Assembly: GCA_013697825.1 (NCBI GenBank)
Contig: JACCWD010000169.1
Span: 1 to 58,381, forward strand
DNA from: Rubrobacter sp.
Lineage (GTDB): Bacteria > Actinomycetota > Rubrobacteria > Rubrobacterales > Rubrobacteraceae
Length of the DNA: 58,381 bases
Direction of reading: 5' to 3'
Part shown: piece after piece, positions 50,521-57,760 of the stretch
Numbering within the stretch: the first letter of the stretch is position 1
Layout of the letters: each line of letters opens with the position of its first letter
Notes under the pieces: generated by a model
What the model was told of the DNA's origin: nothing
Databases searched by the model: none
What the model saw: only the letters and a program-made list of their open reading frames with translations
Translations under genes and position numbers: made by a program

Positions 50521-51741
50521 TTGAAAGACACGGCCACGACCGTCATGGAGAGGTGCGAACTCCTCTCGAACATAAGCGAGGATGCCGAGGGAATTTGCCG
50601 CCCGTACGGATGTGAGTCAATGCGCGAGGTGAACAAAATCGTCTCCGGCTGGATGCACTCCGCCGGGATGACCACTCGCCACGACGCCATCGGAAACCTC
50701 ATCGGCCGATACGAAGGCACGGGCGGAAAGACCCTCATTCTCGGTTCGCACCTCGACACCGTCCGCGACGCCGGGAAGTACGATGGCATCCTCGGCGTGA
50801 TGGTCGCGGTCGCGTGCGTCGAAAAACTCGGCGGCGAAAAAATCCCCTTCTCCATCGAGGTCGCCGCCTTCGCGGATGAAGAAGGACTCCGCTTTGGCAC
50901 GACGTACCTCGGAAGCTCGGTGTACGCCGGAGCCTTCGACGAAGCGCGACTCGAACTCGAAGACCGCGACGAAGTCTCCCTCGCCCGCGCCGTTCGGGAT
51001 TTCGGCGGAGAGCCGGACGCTCTCGTGAACGGGGGCCGCGGGAACGGCGACCTCCTCGGGTATTGCGAGGTTCACATCGAACAAGGGCCGGTTCTCGAAA
51101 ACAAAGACCTCCCCGTCGGCGTCGTGACGGGTATACAAAGCCAGAGCCGCATTCAAGCGAGCTTCACGGGCGTCGCCGGACACGCCGGAACCGTCCCGAT
51201 GGAAGGTCGGAAAGACGCTCTTTGCGCCGCCGCCGAGTTTATTCTCGAAGTCGAGCGGACGGCGAAGGCGGAGCCGGATTCCGTCGCCACCGTCGGGGAG
51301 GTGAATGTGCTTCCGGGCGCGTCGAATGTCATCTCCGGTGAGACGAGGGTTTCCCTCGACCTCCGCCACCCGGATGACGCGGCGAGGGAGAGGCTCCGCG
51401 ACCATCTCCGAAGTCGCGCCGCCGACATCGTCGCTTCGAGAAATTGTGGTCATTCGTGGGAGGTTCGGCAGGAAAACGCCGTGATCCCGATGGACGATCG
51501 CCTCACGGATATTCTCGGAAAGGCGATGGAATCCTCCGGACTTCCGGTGTGCCGCATTCCGAGCGGGGCGGGGCATGACGCGGCGCAAATGGCTTCTCTC
51601 ACCGCTCCCGCCATGCTCTTCGTGAGGTGCGAGGGCGGCATAAGCCACAATCCGGCGGAGTCGGTGACGAAGGAGGACGTGGGTGTGGCGATCGACGTCG
51701 TGAGCCGCTTCATCGAAATACTCGCGGAGGACGAGTCGTGA
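50521..51741 (+). CDS. Allantoate amidohydrolase (M20 family)
   Basis: A 406-aa protein. TTG at 50521 directly follows the permease TAA, with GGAGGATC upstream. Metal-binding blocks: LGSHLDTVRDAGKYDGILGVM, FADEEGLRFGTTYLGS, EVHIEQGPVLE and PSGAGHDAAQMA. Dimerisation-domain GVAGHAGTVPMEGRKDAL is conserved. AllC and N-carbamoyl amino acid hydrolases share these, but the operon supports allantoate as substrate, releasing ammonia and ureidoglycine. Confidence 0.92.
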   Translation: MKDTATTVMERCELLSNISEDAEGICRPYGCESMREVNKIVSGWMHSAGMTTRHDAIGNLIGRYEGTGGKTLILGSHLDTVRDAGKYDGILGVMVAVACVEKLGGEKIPFSIEVAAFADEEGLRFGTTYLGSSVYAGAFDEARLELEDRDEVSLARAVRDFGGEPDALVNGGRGNGDLLGYCEVHIEQGPVLENKDLPVGVVTGIQSQSRIQASFTGVAGHAGTVPMEGRKDALCAAAEFILEVERTAKAEPDSVATVGEVNVLPGASNVISGETRVSLDLRHPDDAARERLRDHLRSRAADIVASRNCGHSWEVRQENAVIPMDDRLTDILGKAMESSGLPVCRIPSGAGHDAAQMASLTAPAMLFVRCEGGISHNPAESVTKEDVGVAIDVVSRFIEILAEDES

Positions 51742-53084
51742 GCGATGTGCTCATCCGCAGCGGAACCGTCGTCACGCCGGAAGGGATTGTTTCCGCCGAC
51801 ATCGCCGTCGAGGACGGGAGGATATCCGAAATTTCCCCGGGCATCGGAGGTTCGGCGCGGGAGGAGATCGACGCCTCCGGCGTCCACATTCTTCCCGGCG
51901 GCATCGACGCGCACGTCCATTTCAACGAGCCGGGACGCACGGACTGGGAGGGCTTCGAGACGGGGTCGCGCTCTCTCGCGGCGGGCGGTTCGACCTCGTA
52001 CATCGAGATGCCGCTGAATGCGTATCCGCCGACGACGGACGCGGGAAGTTTCGATGCGAAGCTCGCTCTCGCGGAGAAATCCTCGCTCGTTGACTTCGCT
52101 CTTTACGGCGGCCTCGTGCCGGGGAACCTCGCGGATATGGAGGAACTCGCCGAGCGTGGCGTGGCGGGTTTCAAAGCGTTCATGTCAACGACCGGAACCA
52201 TCGACTTCCGGCCCGCCGACGACCTCACTTTGTACGAGGGTATGGCGGAGGCGGCGAGGCTCGGCCTCCCCATCCTCGTCCACGCGGAGAATCGGGAGAT
52301 GACCGACGCCCTCGCCGAGCGAGCCGTGGGGACGCTCCGGACATCGGCCCGCGACTATCTTGCCTCGCGCCCCCTCGTCGCGGAGCTCGAAGCCATAAAC
52401 CGGGCCATCCTCTTCGCGGAGGAGACGGGATGCTCGCTCCACATCGTCCACGTGAGCGCCGGACGGGGCGTCGCTCTCGTCGCCGAGGCCCGCGCCCGCG
52501 GCGTGGATGTGTCGTGCGAGACGTGCGCCCATTACCTCGTGATGACCGAGGAGGATGTCGAGCGTCTCGGCGCGGTGGCTAAGTGCGCCCCGCCGCTTCG
52601 TCCGAGGGGAGATGTCGAAGGGTTGTGGGAAAAGACTTTCGCCGGGGATGTTTCCTTCGTCACCTCGGATCATTCGCCGTGTCCGCCGGAGATGAAGGTG
52701 GGCGACGACTTCTTTCGGGCGTGGGGTGGGATTTCGGGGTGCCAGTCGCTCGTGAACGTGATGCTCGACGAGGGTTTCCACGAACGCGGACTGCCGCTCG
52801 AACGGGTCGCCGCGCTCGTTTCGGGGAACGTCGCGGAGCGTTTCCGGCTTTCGGGGAAAGGGCGCATCGAGGTCGGGTCGGACGCGGATTTTGCGATGGT
52901 GGATCTCGACGTGAGCTTTACGCTGAAAGAGGAAGACCTCCTTTACCGACATAAGGTGAGTCCATACATCGGACGGGAGTTCCGCGGCAAAGTCGCTCGT
53001 ACGATGGTTCGTGGGACGACGGTGTTCCGGGACGGGAAGGTGGCGTCGGAGCCGACGGGTCGTTTCATAAGGTCGGAGCGATGA
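51738..53084 (+). CDS. Allantoinase
   Basis: A 448-aa cyclic amidohydrolase starting at a GTG overlapping the previous stop by 4 nt. Metal site: GGIDAHVHFNEPGRTDWEGFETGS; carboxylated Lys in GVAGFKAFMSTTG; His in LPILVHAEN and LHIVHVSAG; Asp in FVTSDHSPCPPE. NEPGRTDWEG is specific for allantoinases. It opens allantoin to allantoate. Gene order here is amidohydrolase before allantoinase, the reverse of the pathway. Confidence 0.95.
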   Translation: MSDVLIRSGTVVTPEGIVSADIAVEDGRISEISPGIGGSAREEIDASGVHILPGGIDAHVHFNEPGRTDWEGFETGSRSLAAGGSTSYIEMPLNAYPPTTDAGSFDAKLALAEKSSLVDFALYGGLVPGNLADMEELAERGVAGFKAFMSTTGTIDFRPADDLTLYEGMAEAARLGLPILVHAENREMTDALAERAVGTLRTSARDYLASRPLVAELEAINRAILFAEETGCSLHIVHVSAGRGVALVAEARARGVDVSCETCAHYLVMTEEDVERLGAVAKCAPPLRPRGDVEGLWEKTFAGDVSFVTSDHSPCPPEMKVGDDFFRAWGGISGCQSLVNVMLDEGFHERGLPLERVAALVSGNVAERFRLSGKGRIEVGSDADFAMVDLDVSFTLKEEDLLYRHKVSPYIGREFRGKVARTMVRGTTVFRDGKVASEPTGRFIRSER

Positions 53085-53104
53085 CGCCGAACCCGCATGC
53101 ACGA

Positions 53105-53136
53105 CCCCCGTAGAGACGGTCCGTCCCCCGGTGGGG
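53105..53136. repeat. Short GTAGAGACG-type palindromic stretch
   Basis: GACG-GTC-CGTC (53115-53125) follows GTAGA, and an overlapping CCCC/GGGG stem ends at 53136. It is related by its core to the REP-like palindromes at 25267-25373 and lies between allantoinase and the DUF3830 gene. Confidence 0.4.
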
Positions 53137-53173
53137 ATGTATGCGAAAAACAACACGGAAAGGAATCGAAGAC

Positions 53174-53599
53174 ATGAGCGACATGAAAATAACGGCGGGG
53201 CCGTTCGAGTTCCTCGCCCGATGGGAGAAAGAAAAATCTCCGAAGACGTGTGAAGCATTTGAGAAATTGCTCCCTTACGAGCAGAAGATCATCCACGTTC
53301 GGTGGAGCGGGGAGTCGTGCTGGATCCCACTCGGAGACTACGACCTCGGCGTGGGCTTCGAGGACGCGACGAGCTATCCTCAAGCCGGGGAGATCCTTTT
53401 TTACCCCGGCGGTTTCTCGGAGACGGAGATCCTCTTTCCGTACTACGGCACCCACTTCAAAAGCAAGCTCGGAACCCTCGCCGGAAACCATTTCCTCACG
53501 ATCACCGAGGGACGCGAAAACCTCCGCCCCCTCGGCGAGATGACGCTGTGGGAGGGCGCGAAAGATATTGTTTTCGAGCGAGTAGCGAGTAGCGAATAG
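53174..53599 (+). CDS. DUF3830 family protein
   Basis: A 141-aa protein; ATG at 53174 follows AAAGGAA. Cyclophilin-like small beta protein: FEFLARWEKEKSPKTCEAFEKLLPY, HVRWSGESCWIPLGD and EILFYPGGFSETEILFPYYG are typical of DUF3830. Family members occur with ureide and pyrimidine utilisation genes but have no proven reaction. The last residues (VASSE) and stop are written in family C heptamers. Confidence 0.85.
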   Translation: MSDMKITAGPFEFLARWEKEKSPKTCEAFEKLLPYEQKIIHVRWSGESCWIPLGDYDLGVGFEDATSYPQAGEILFYPGGFSETEILFPYYGTHFKSKLGTLAGNHFLTITEGRENLRPLGEMTLWEGAKDIVFERVASSE

Positions 53600-53618
53600 A
53601 AAACTATTCGCTATTTGC
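53578..53618 (+). terminator. Repeat-derived terminator hairpin (family C)
   Basis: Heptamers GCGAGTA, GCGAGTA and GCGAATA (53578-53598) begin inside the DUF3830 coding sequence. The segment 53585-53599 pairs with 53604-53618 over 15 bp with two G-T pairs around an AAAA loop; TTCC-rich sequence follows. It is the probable end of the urate-allantoin transcript. Confidence 0.75.
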
Positions 53619-53674
53619 TTCCTTCTTTCGACGCCCGCCTCCCGGTATTTCGTGGGTTATACTTTGCGCCATAG

Positions 53675-53689
53675 TTCCGAAATGCGGAA
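53675..53689. promoter_or_regulatory. Candidate operator before the IclR gene
   Basis: TTCCG-AAATG-CGGAA is a perfect 5-bp inverted repeat, about 20-34 nt before the start. TATACT at 53657-53662 could be a -10. The shape resembles IclR-family sites, suggesting autoregulation. Confidence 0.4.
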
Positions 53690-53708
53690 GTCTGTTTCTG
53701 GAAAGTGA

Positions 53709-54509
53709 GTGTGTGGCGTGGCGGACACGGCTTCGAGGAAGTCCTCCAATCCGAATGGTTCGGGGGTTCAGTCGCTCGAGAGGGCTTTGGATATTCTGGA
53801 GTTGTTGGGGAATTCGCCGGGCGAGCTCGGGGTCACGGAGATCGGGCCTTCGGTCGGGCTTGCGAACGGGACGGCGCATCGTCTTTTGTCCACTTTGACG
53901 TATCGGGGCTATGTGCTTCGGAACCCGAGATCGAGGAAGTACGCGCTCGGCCCGAAGACTTTGTATCTCGCGTCGTCGGCGGGCGAGCAGCTCGGGCCTT
54001 TGGCGCGGCCCTTCCTCGAGGAGCTTATGAAGGTGAGTCGGGAGTCGTCGAATTTGGCGGTTCTCGATCGGGAGTCGGTGGTGTACCTCGATCAGGTTCC
54101 GGCGGATCGCATGGTTCGGATGTTCACCGAGCCGGGCAACCGCGTAACGCCGCACTCGAGCGGTACAGGCAAAGTGCTTCTCGCCTACCAGCCCGAGACG
54201 GTCGTGGACTCCGTTATACGGCGGAGCGGGCTTCCGAGGTACACCTCGCACACCATCACCGACCTCGGGCGGCTCAAAGAAAAGCTCGCGGCGATCCGCG
54301 AACAAGGATACGGCATAGACTCCGAGGAGATGGAGGAAGGTGTGCGGTGCCTCGCCGCTCCCGTCTTCGGCCCCGACGGGAACATACTCGCCGGGATCAG
54401 CGTCTCCGGCCCGGCGGGCCGCCTCGACGAAGGCCGCCTTGAAGAGCTCATCCCGCACATAAAACGCATCGCGGGCGATTTCTCCGAAAGCCTCGGCGGC
54501 TCTGACTGA
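53709..54509 (+). CDS. IclR family transcriptional regulator
   Basis: About 266 aa. GTG at 53709 or GTG at 53718 may start it; GGAAAG at 53700 fits neither ideally. Winged helix: SLERALDILELLGNSPGELG, then ANGTAHRLLSTLTYRGYV. Effector domain: VVYLDQVPADRMVRMF, TPHSSGTGKVLLAY and IREQGYGIDSEEMEEGVRCLAAPVF. In enterobacteria the IclR member AllR represses allantoin genes in response to glyoxylate, so this one likely controls the ureide genes. Confidence 0.92.
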   Translation: MCGVADTASRKSSNPNGSGVQSLERALDILELLGNSPGELGVTEIGPSVGLANGTAHRLLSTLTYRGYVLRNPRSRKYALGPKTLYLASSAGEQLGPLARPFLEELMKVSRESSNLAVLDRESVVYLDQVPADRMVRMFTEPGNRVTPHSSGTGKVLLAYQPETVVDSVIRRSGLPRYTSHTITDLGRLKEKLAAIREQGYGIDSEEMEEGVRCLAAPVFGPDGNILAGISVSGPAGRLDEGRLEELIPHIKRIAGDFSESLGGSD

Positions 54510-54548
54510 CGGCGGTGAGGCTCGCTTCGCTCGCCGTTCCTAGTTATT

Positions 54549-54594
54549 GGTTCTTCGTTTTTAGCCAAAAACCAAAAACTAAAAACCAAGAACC
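54549..54594 (+). terminator. Repeat-derived hairpin (family D) between convergent genes
   Basis: 54549-54564 pairs with 54579-54594 over 16 bp with one mismatch. The loop contains AAAACCA-type heptamers. It lies between the convergent IclR and M20 genes and can stop transcription from both sides. TTTTT is in the left arm, AAAAA in the right. Confidence 0.75.
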
Positions 54595-54616
54595 GGAGCG
54601 ACCGAAGGGAGCGACC

Positions 54617-55789
54617 TCACAACAACCTCACCGCCGCTTCGAGGTGCATCCTCATGCCGATCGGGATCGCGTCCTCGTCGAAAGTGAAGCGGGGATGGTG
54701 GTGCGGATGGACGATGCCTTTCTCCTCGTTTCCCGCCCCCACCCATATGAAGGTTCCCGGCGTTTTTTGCTGGTAGGCGGAGAAATCCTCGCCGCCCATC
54801 GTCGGTCGCTGAAGCTCGATGGCATCGTCCCCGAAGGTGTCTTTCGCCGTCTCTTCGACGACGCGCGTAACTCCATCGTCGTTTATGACGGGGCGGTATC
54901 CGAAGTTATATTCGAGGTCGTGGGATGCGCCGTGGGCCTCGGTGACGCCTTTTATCACGCGCTCCATGAGTTCGGGCATTTGCTTTCGGACTTCCGGGTC
55001 GAGGGTTCGCACGGTTCCTTCCATCTCGACGGAGCCGGGGATGACGTTGTGGGTGGTGCCGCCCTCGAAGCGCGTCACCGAAAGGACGGCGTTCTCCATC
55101 GGGCTTATGTTGCGCGAGACGACGTGTTGCAAGTTCGTCACGACTTGCGAGCCGACGGCGATGGAGTCCACGGTTTTGTACGCCATCGCCGCGTGGCCGC
55201 CGCTTCCTTTTATGGTGATCCTGAAAACGTCTGGCGAACCCATCATCGGGCCGTACGCGAGGCCGATGGTTCCGGTCGGGAGGCTCGCCCAAAGGTGGAT
55301 GCCGATGACGGCGTCCACGCCGTCCATGACACCGTTTTCGACCATCTCCTCGGCGCCGCCGGGCATGAGTTCCTCGGCGTGCTGGAAAATGAACCGGACC
55401 TCGCCGGAGATGTCCTCCTTCATGCTGGAAAGGATCTTCGCCACCCCGAGGAGCATGGCGGTGTGTCCGTCGTGGCCGCACGCGTGCATCGCGCCGGGCC
55501 GCTTCGAGGCGAACTCGAAGCTGTTCTCCTCGGTGATGGGGAGCGCGTCAATATCCGCCCGGAGCGCGACGGTATTCCCCGGCTTCCCGCCGAGGAGCCT
55601 CGCCATCACGCTCGTCCGTGTCGGACGGGAGAGTTCGAGTCCGCCGAACGATTCGAGCTTCTCATAAACGAACCTCGCGGTCTCCTTCTCATGGAACGAA
55701 ACCTCCGGGTTCTCGTGTAAAAATCTGCGCCAGCCGACGACTTCGTCCTTCGTTTCCTCGACGGCATTCTCGAACGGCAAGGTTTCCAT
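54617..55789 (-). CDS. M20 family amidohydrolase (hippurate/IAA-amino acid hydrolase type)
   Basis: A 390-aa protein. RRFLHENPEVSFHEKETARFV is the family start. LRADIDALPITEENSFEFAS, MHACGHDGHTAMLLG, FIFQHAEELMPGGAEEM and RPTMGGEDFSAYQQ hold the metal ligands, and the dimer domain has GGHAAMAYKTVDSI. Family members hydrolyse N-acyl amino acids. Location next to the ureide genes may be coincidental, since it is on the other strand. GGGAAA precedes the ATG. Confidence 0.93.
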   Translation of the reverse strand: METLPFENAVEETKDEVVGWRRFLHENPEVSFHEKETARFVYEKLESFGGLELSRPTRTSVMARLLGGKPGNTVALRADIDALPITEENSFEFASKRPGAMHACGHDGHTAMLLGVAKILSSMKEDISGEVRFIFQHAEELMPGGAEEMVENGVMDGVDAVIGIHLWASLPTGTIGLAYGPMMGSPDVFRITIKGSGGHAAMAYKTVDSIAVGSQVVTNLQHVVSRNISPMENAVLSVTRFEGGTTHNVIPGSVEMEGTVRTLDPEVRKQMPELMERVIKGVTEAHGASHDLEYNFGYRPVINDDGVTRVVEETAKDTFGDDAIELQRPTMGGEDFSAYQQKTPGTFIWVGAGNEEKGIVHPHHHPRFTFDEDAIPIGMRMHLEAAVRLL

Positions 55790-55807
55790 GGGGTTTCCCT
55801 TCTCCGC

Positions 55808-56665
55808 TTAAATTGACTTGAACCATGCCGTGTCTACTTCCACGGCTTCGATCTGTCTGGTCATGATGCCCAGCCCGAGGAGCTTGAGCCTGTCCATCAA
55901 TTGTTCGCCGTCGATCAAATCGATCGGCGGCGCTCCGTCTCGCGTTGCTTCGAGGAGCGCATCGCGTGTGAAACTCCCCGTCGTGATGATGAGTCCCTTG
56001 TCCGCCCGGCCTATCATGGCTCCCCGAAAGTCGCGTATGATGTTGGACGAAATGGTGATCCGGTAACGCTTGCATTGAAAGACGACCGGGAAGCTGAGTA
56101 GTCCGGCCAGACGAACGAGGCCGTTTCCGTCTATGCCTCCGTCCCCGGATCTCCCCGTCACCTCGACTTGTGTGAAGCCGGATTCCCTGAGTACGCGCTG
56201 GCACAGACGCTCGAAAGCATCGGGAGCCATTTCCAGAAGTGCTTCCATCAGAGACTCGCGCCAAAGATCAGCCTCTTCGGGAGCTTCCACGGGATCGGTT
56301 GCCGTCGCCTCGATACTTATCGGCTTGTTTTCCCTCTCCCGGTTGCTCTGCCGGCGAACGAAGCGAGCCACTTCTTGCGGATCGACTTTTCCATGCCCGG
56401 CACCTTCGGGGGTCAAGGCCCAGACTCCACGCTCGGAATTGGTGACGAGGCCGTATTTTTTCAGATAGGTTCGCGCCCAAGCGAGCCGATAAGCTAATTC
56501 GGTATCGCTACTCTTGTCTGAATGCGGCACTTCCACTAACTCCGGCGGAAACCCCTCGTCTTCGATCACTTGCTCGAGAAGCTCGGCTATCGAGGCGCTC
56601 CCACCCAAACTCCTGAGAGCTTTCAGCAATGGATTCATCATCTGGTCGTAAGGAGGCATCCGCAT
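55808..56665 (-). CDS. Mrr-family restriction endonuclease (type IV-like)
   Basis: A 285-aa protein. Residues 9-95 are an Mrr N-terminal winged-helix domain (NPLLKALRSLGGSASIAELLEQ, ending YGLVTNSERGVWALT). Residues 135-265 are the Mrr catalytic domain with the PD-(D/E)XK core: VTGRSGDGGIDGNG (Asp) and FPVVFQCKRY (Gln-x-Lys). IIRDFRGAMIGRADKGLIITTG is the family's conserved block. It probably cuts modified foreign DNA; no methyltransferase is nearby. ATG at 56665 or 56659. A 12-bp palindrome covers the start. Confidence 0.9.
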   Translation of the reverse strand: MRMPPYDQMMNPLLKALRSLGGSASIAELLEQVIEDEGFPPELVEVPHSDKSSDTELAYRLAWARTYLKKYGLVTNSERGVWALTPEGAGHGKVDPQEVARFVRRQSNRERENKPISIEATATDPVEAPEEADLWRESLMEALLEMAPDAFERLCQRVLRESGFTQVEVTGRSGDGGIDGNGLVRLAGLLSFPVVFQCKRYRITISSNIIRDFRGAMIGRADKGLIITTGSFTRDALLEATRDGAPPIDLIDGEQLMDRLKLLGLGIMTRQIEAVEVDTAWFKSI

Positions 56666-56676
56666 TGTTTCAACAA
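56665..56676. promoter_or_regulatory. Palindrome at the mrr-like start
   Basis: TTGTTTCAACAA (arms TTGTT/AACAA) overlaps the first base of the possible start codon and is followed by TATATC (TATATT-like on the minus strand, about 9 nt away). It could be an operator on a leaderless promoter. Confidence 0.35.
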
Positions 56677-56745
56677 TATATCAATTTCATGGCCCGGACT
56701 TCGCGGCGGCGTAATCCTCACGGCTCGCCGTTTCGTACACATGGA

Positions 56746-56757
56746 AAGACATGTCTT
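56746..56757. promoter_or_regulatory. Perfect 12-bp palindrome upstream of doxX-like gene
   Basis: AAGACATGTCTT is perfectly self-complementary and lies 21 nt before the GTG start at 56779, where a regulator could bind. Confidence 0.4.
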
Positions 56758-56778
56758 CGACTTTCCGGGGGAATCATT

Positions 56779-57231
56779 GTGAATGCTCTTTCGTTGTCTT
56801 CGATGGGTCGGTTCGCCGACTTCGCGCCGCTCGTGGCGCGGGTGATCGCCGGAATAATTATGTTCGCGCACGGGTGGCAGAAACTCGTGGGCGGGCCGGG
56901 GGCTTTCGGGGAAGGCACGCTCGCGGCGCTCGGGGTGCCGCTTCCGGTTTTGATGGGGTTCGTCGTTACGTTCGTGGAGCTTGTCGGCGGGATCTTTTTG
57001 ATCCTCGGGTTTTTGTCCCGGATCTCCGCCCTCGTCCTCACGATAAACCTCATCGTGGCGACGTTGCTCGTGAAGGTGGATCTCGGCCTCATCGCCGCCG
57101 AGGGCGCGGGCGCGGAACTCGACCTCGCGCTCATAGCGGGCTTTATAGTCGTCCTCTTCGTCGGCCCCGGAAAACTCTCACTCGACCGGATGCTCGGCTT
57201 GGATGGTGGACGGGAAGCCGGAAGACGCTGA
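56779..57231 (+). CDS. DoxX family membrane protein
   Basis: A 150-aa protein starting at GTG with GGGGGAA upstream. Four membrane helices: LVARVIAGIIMFAHGWQKLV at the start, PLPVLMGFVVTFVELVGGIFLIL, LSRISALVLTINLIVATLLV, and LDLALIAGFIVVLFVGPGKL. FAHGWQKL and ELVGGIFLILG are DoxX motifs. In mycobacteria DoxX-type proteins take part in oxidative-stress complexes; the bacterial role is mostly unknown. Confidence 0.9.
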   Translation: MNALSLSSMGRFADFAPLVARVIAGIIMFAHGWQKLVGGPGAFGEGTLAALGVPLPVLMGFVVTFVELVGGIFLILGFLSRISALVLTINLIVATLLVKVDLGLIAAEGAGAELDLALIAGFIVVLFVGPGKLSLDRMLGLDGGREAGRR

Positions 57232-57760
57232 CGAGCGACCGCAAGCCCGGACGGAAAACAAGCGCCGAACAAGCCCCGTGGACGCTCAGCCAGCCCTTTT
57301 CTCGGTGAAACGCCGGGGTGTGAGGGTGGAGCCGACAATCCGAATGAAAAAGAGTGGGGATGGGAAAGGAGTTCGGAAATCCGTCGGCTCCATCACGATG
57401 ATCCCGGGAAGTTGCGACCGGTTTGATCGTGATCATATGCAAGCGTCGTACATAGTAATGTGCAGGTTCTCGCGGCAAGGGAGGGAGCGGGATCGCGGCG
57501 AGTACACAGTTCTATACATATTGCCTCCATTCGCTTTGATTCCGAAGGCGGGGGTATATAGTCGTATCATGCGGTTTACTGGGCGACTCGGTTCGCCGAA
57601 TCCAAAACAGAGCCGCCTGAAATGGTAATCTTTCCCGGAAGTTCCATACGAATCCCGAGATAAAAGACAAATCGAACCGGAGGGGGATAGTGAGTCGGAA
57701 GCCGGATAACATGGTTGCCGCGGCTCCACCCCGGAAATCGGTCGGAAAGGATCACGTCCA
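57232..57760. other. 529-bp intergenic region, no gene seen
   Basis: Open frames here have no family features and overlap poorly with codon bias of neighbours. A GGCGA/TCGCC stem (57582-57597) and TATATA and TATACA boxes occur, without a good promoter pair. It should contain the desaturase promoter. Confidence 0.5.

Noticed and set aside
57203-57628. A 141-codon plus-strand frame before the desaturase
   Set aside because: No ribosome site, no recognisable domain, and overlaps the end of the doxX-like gene.
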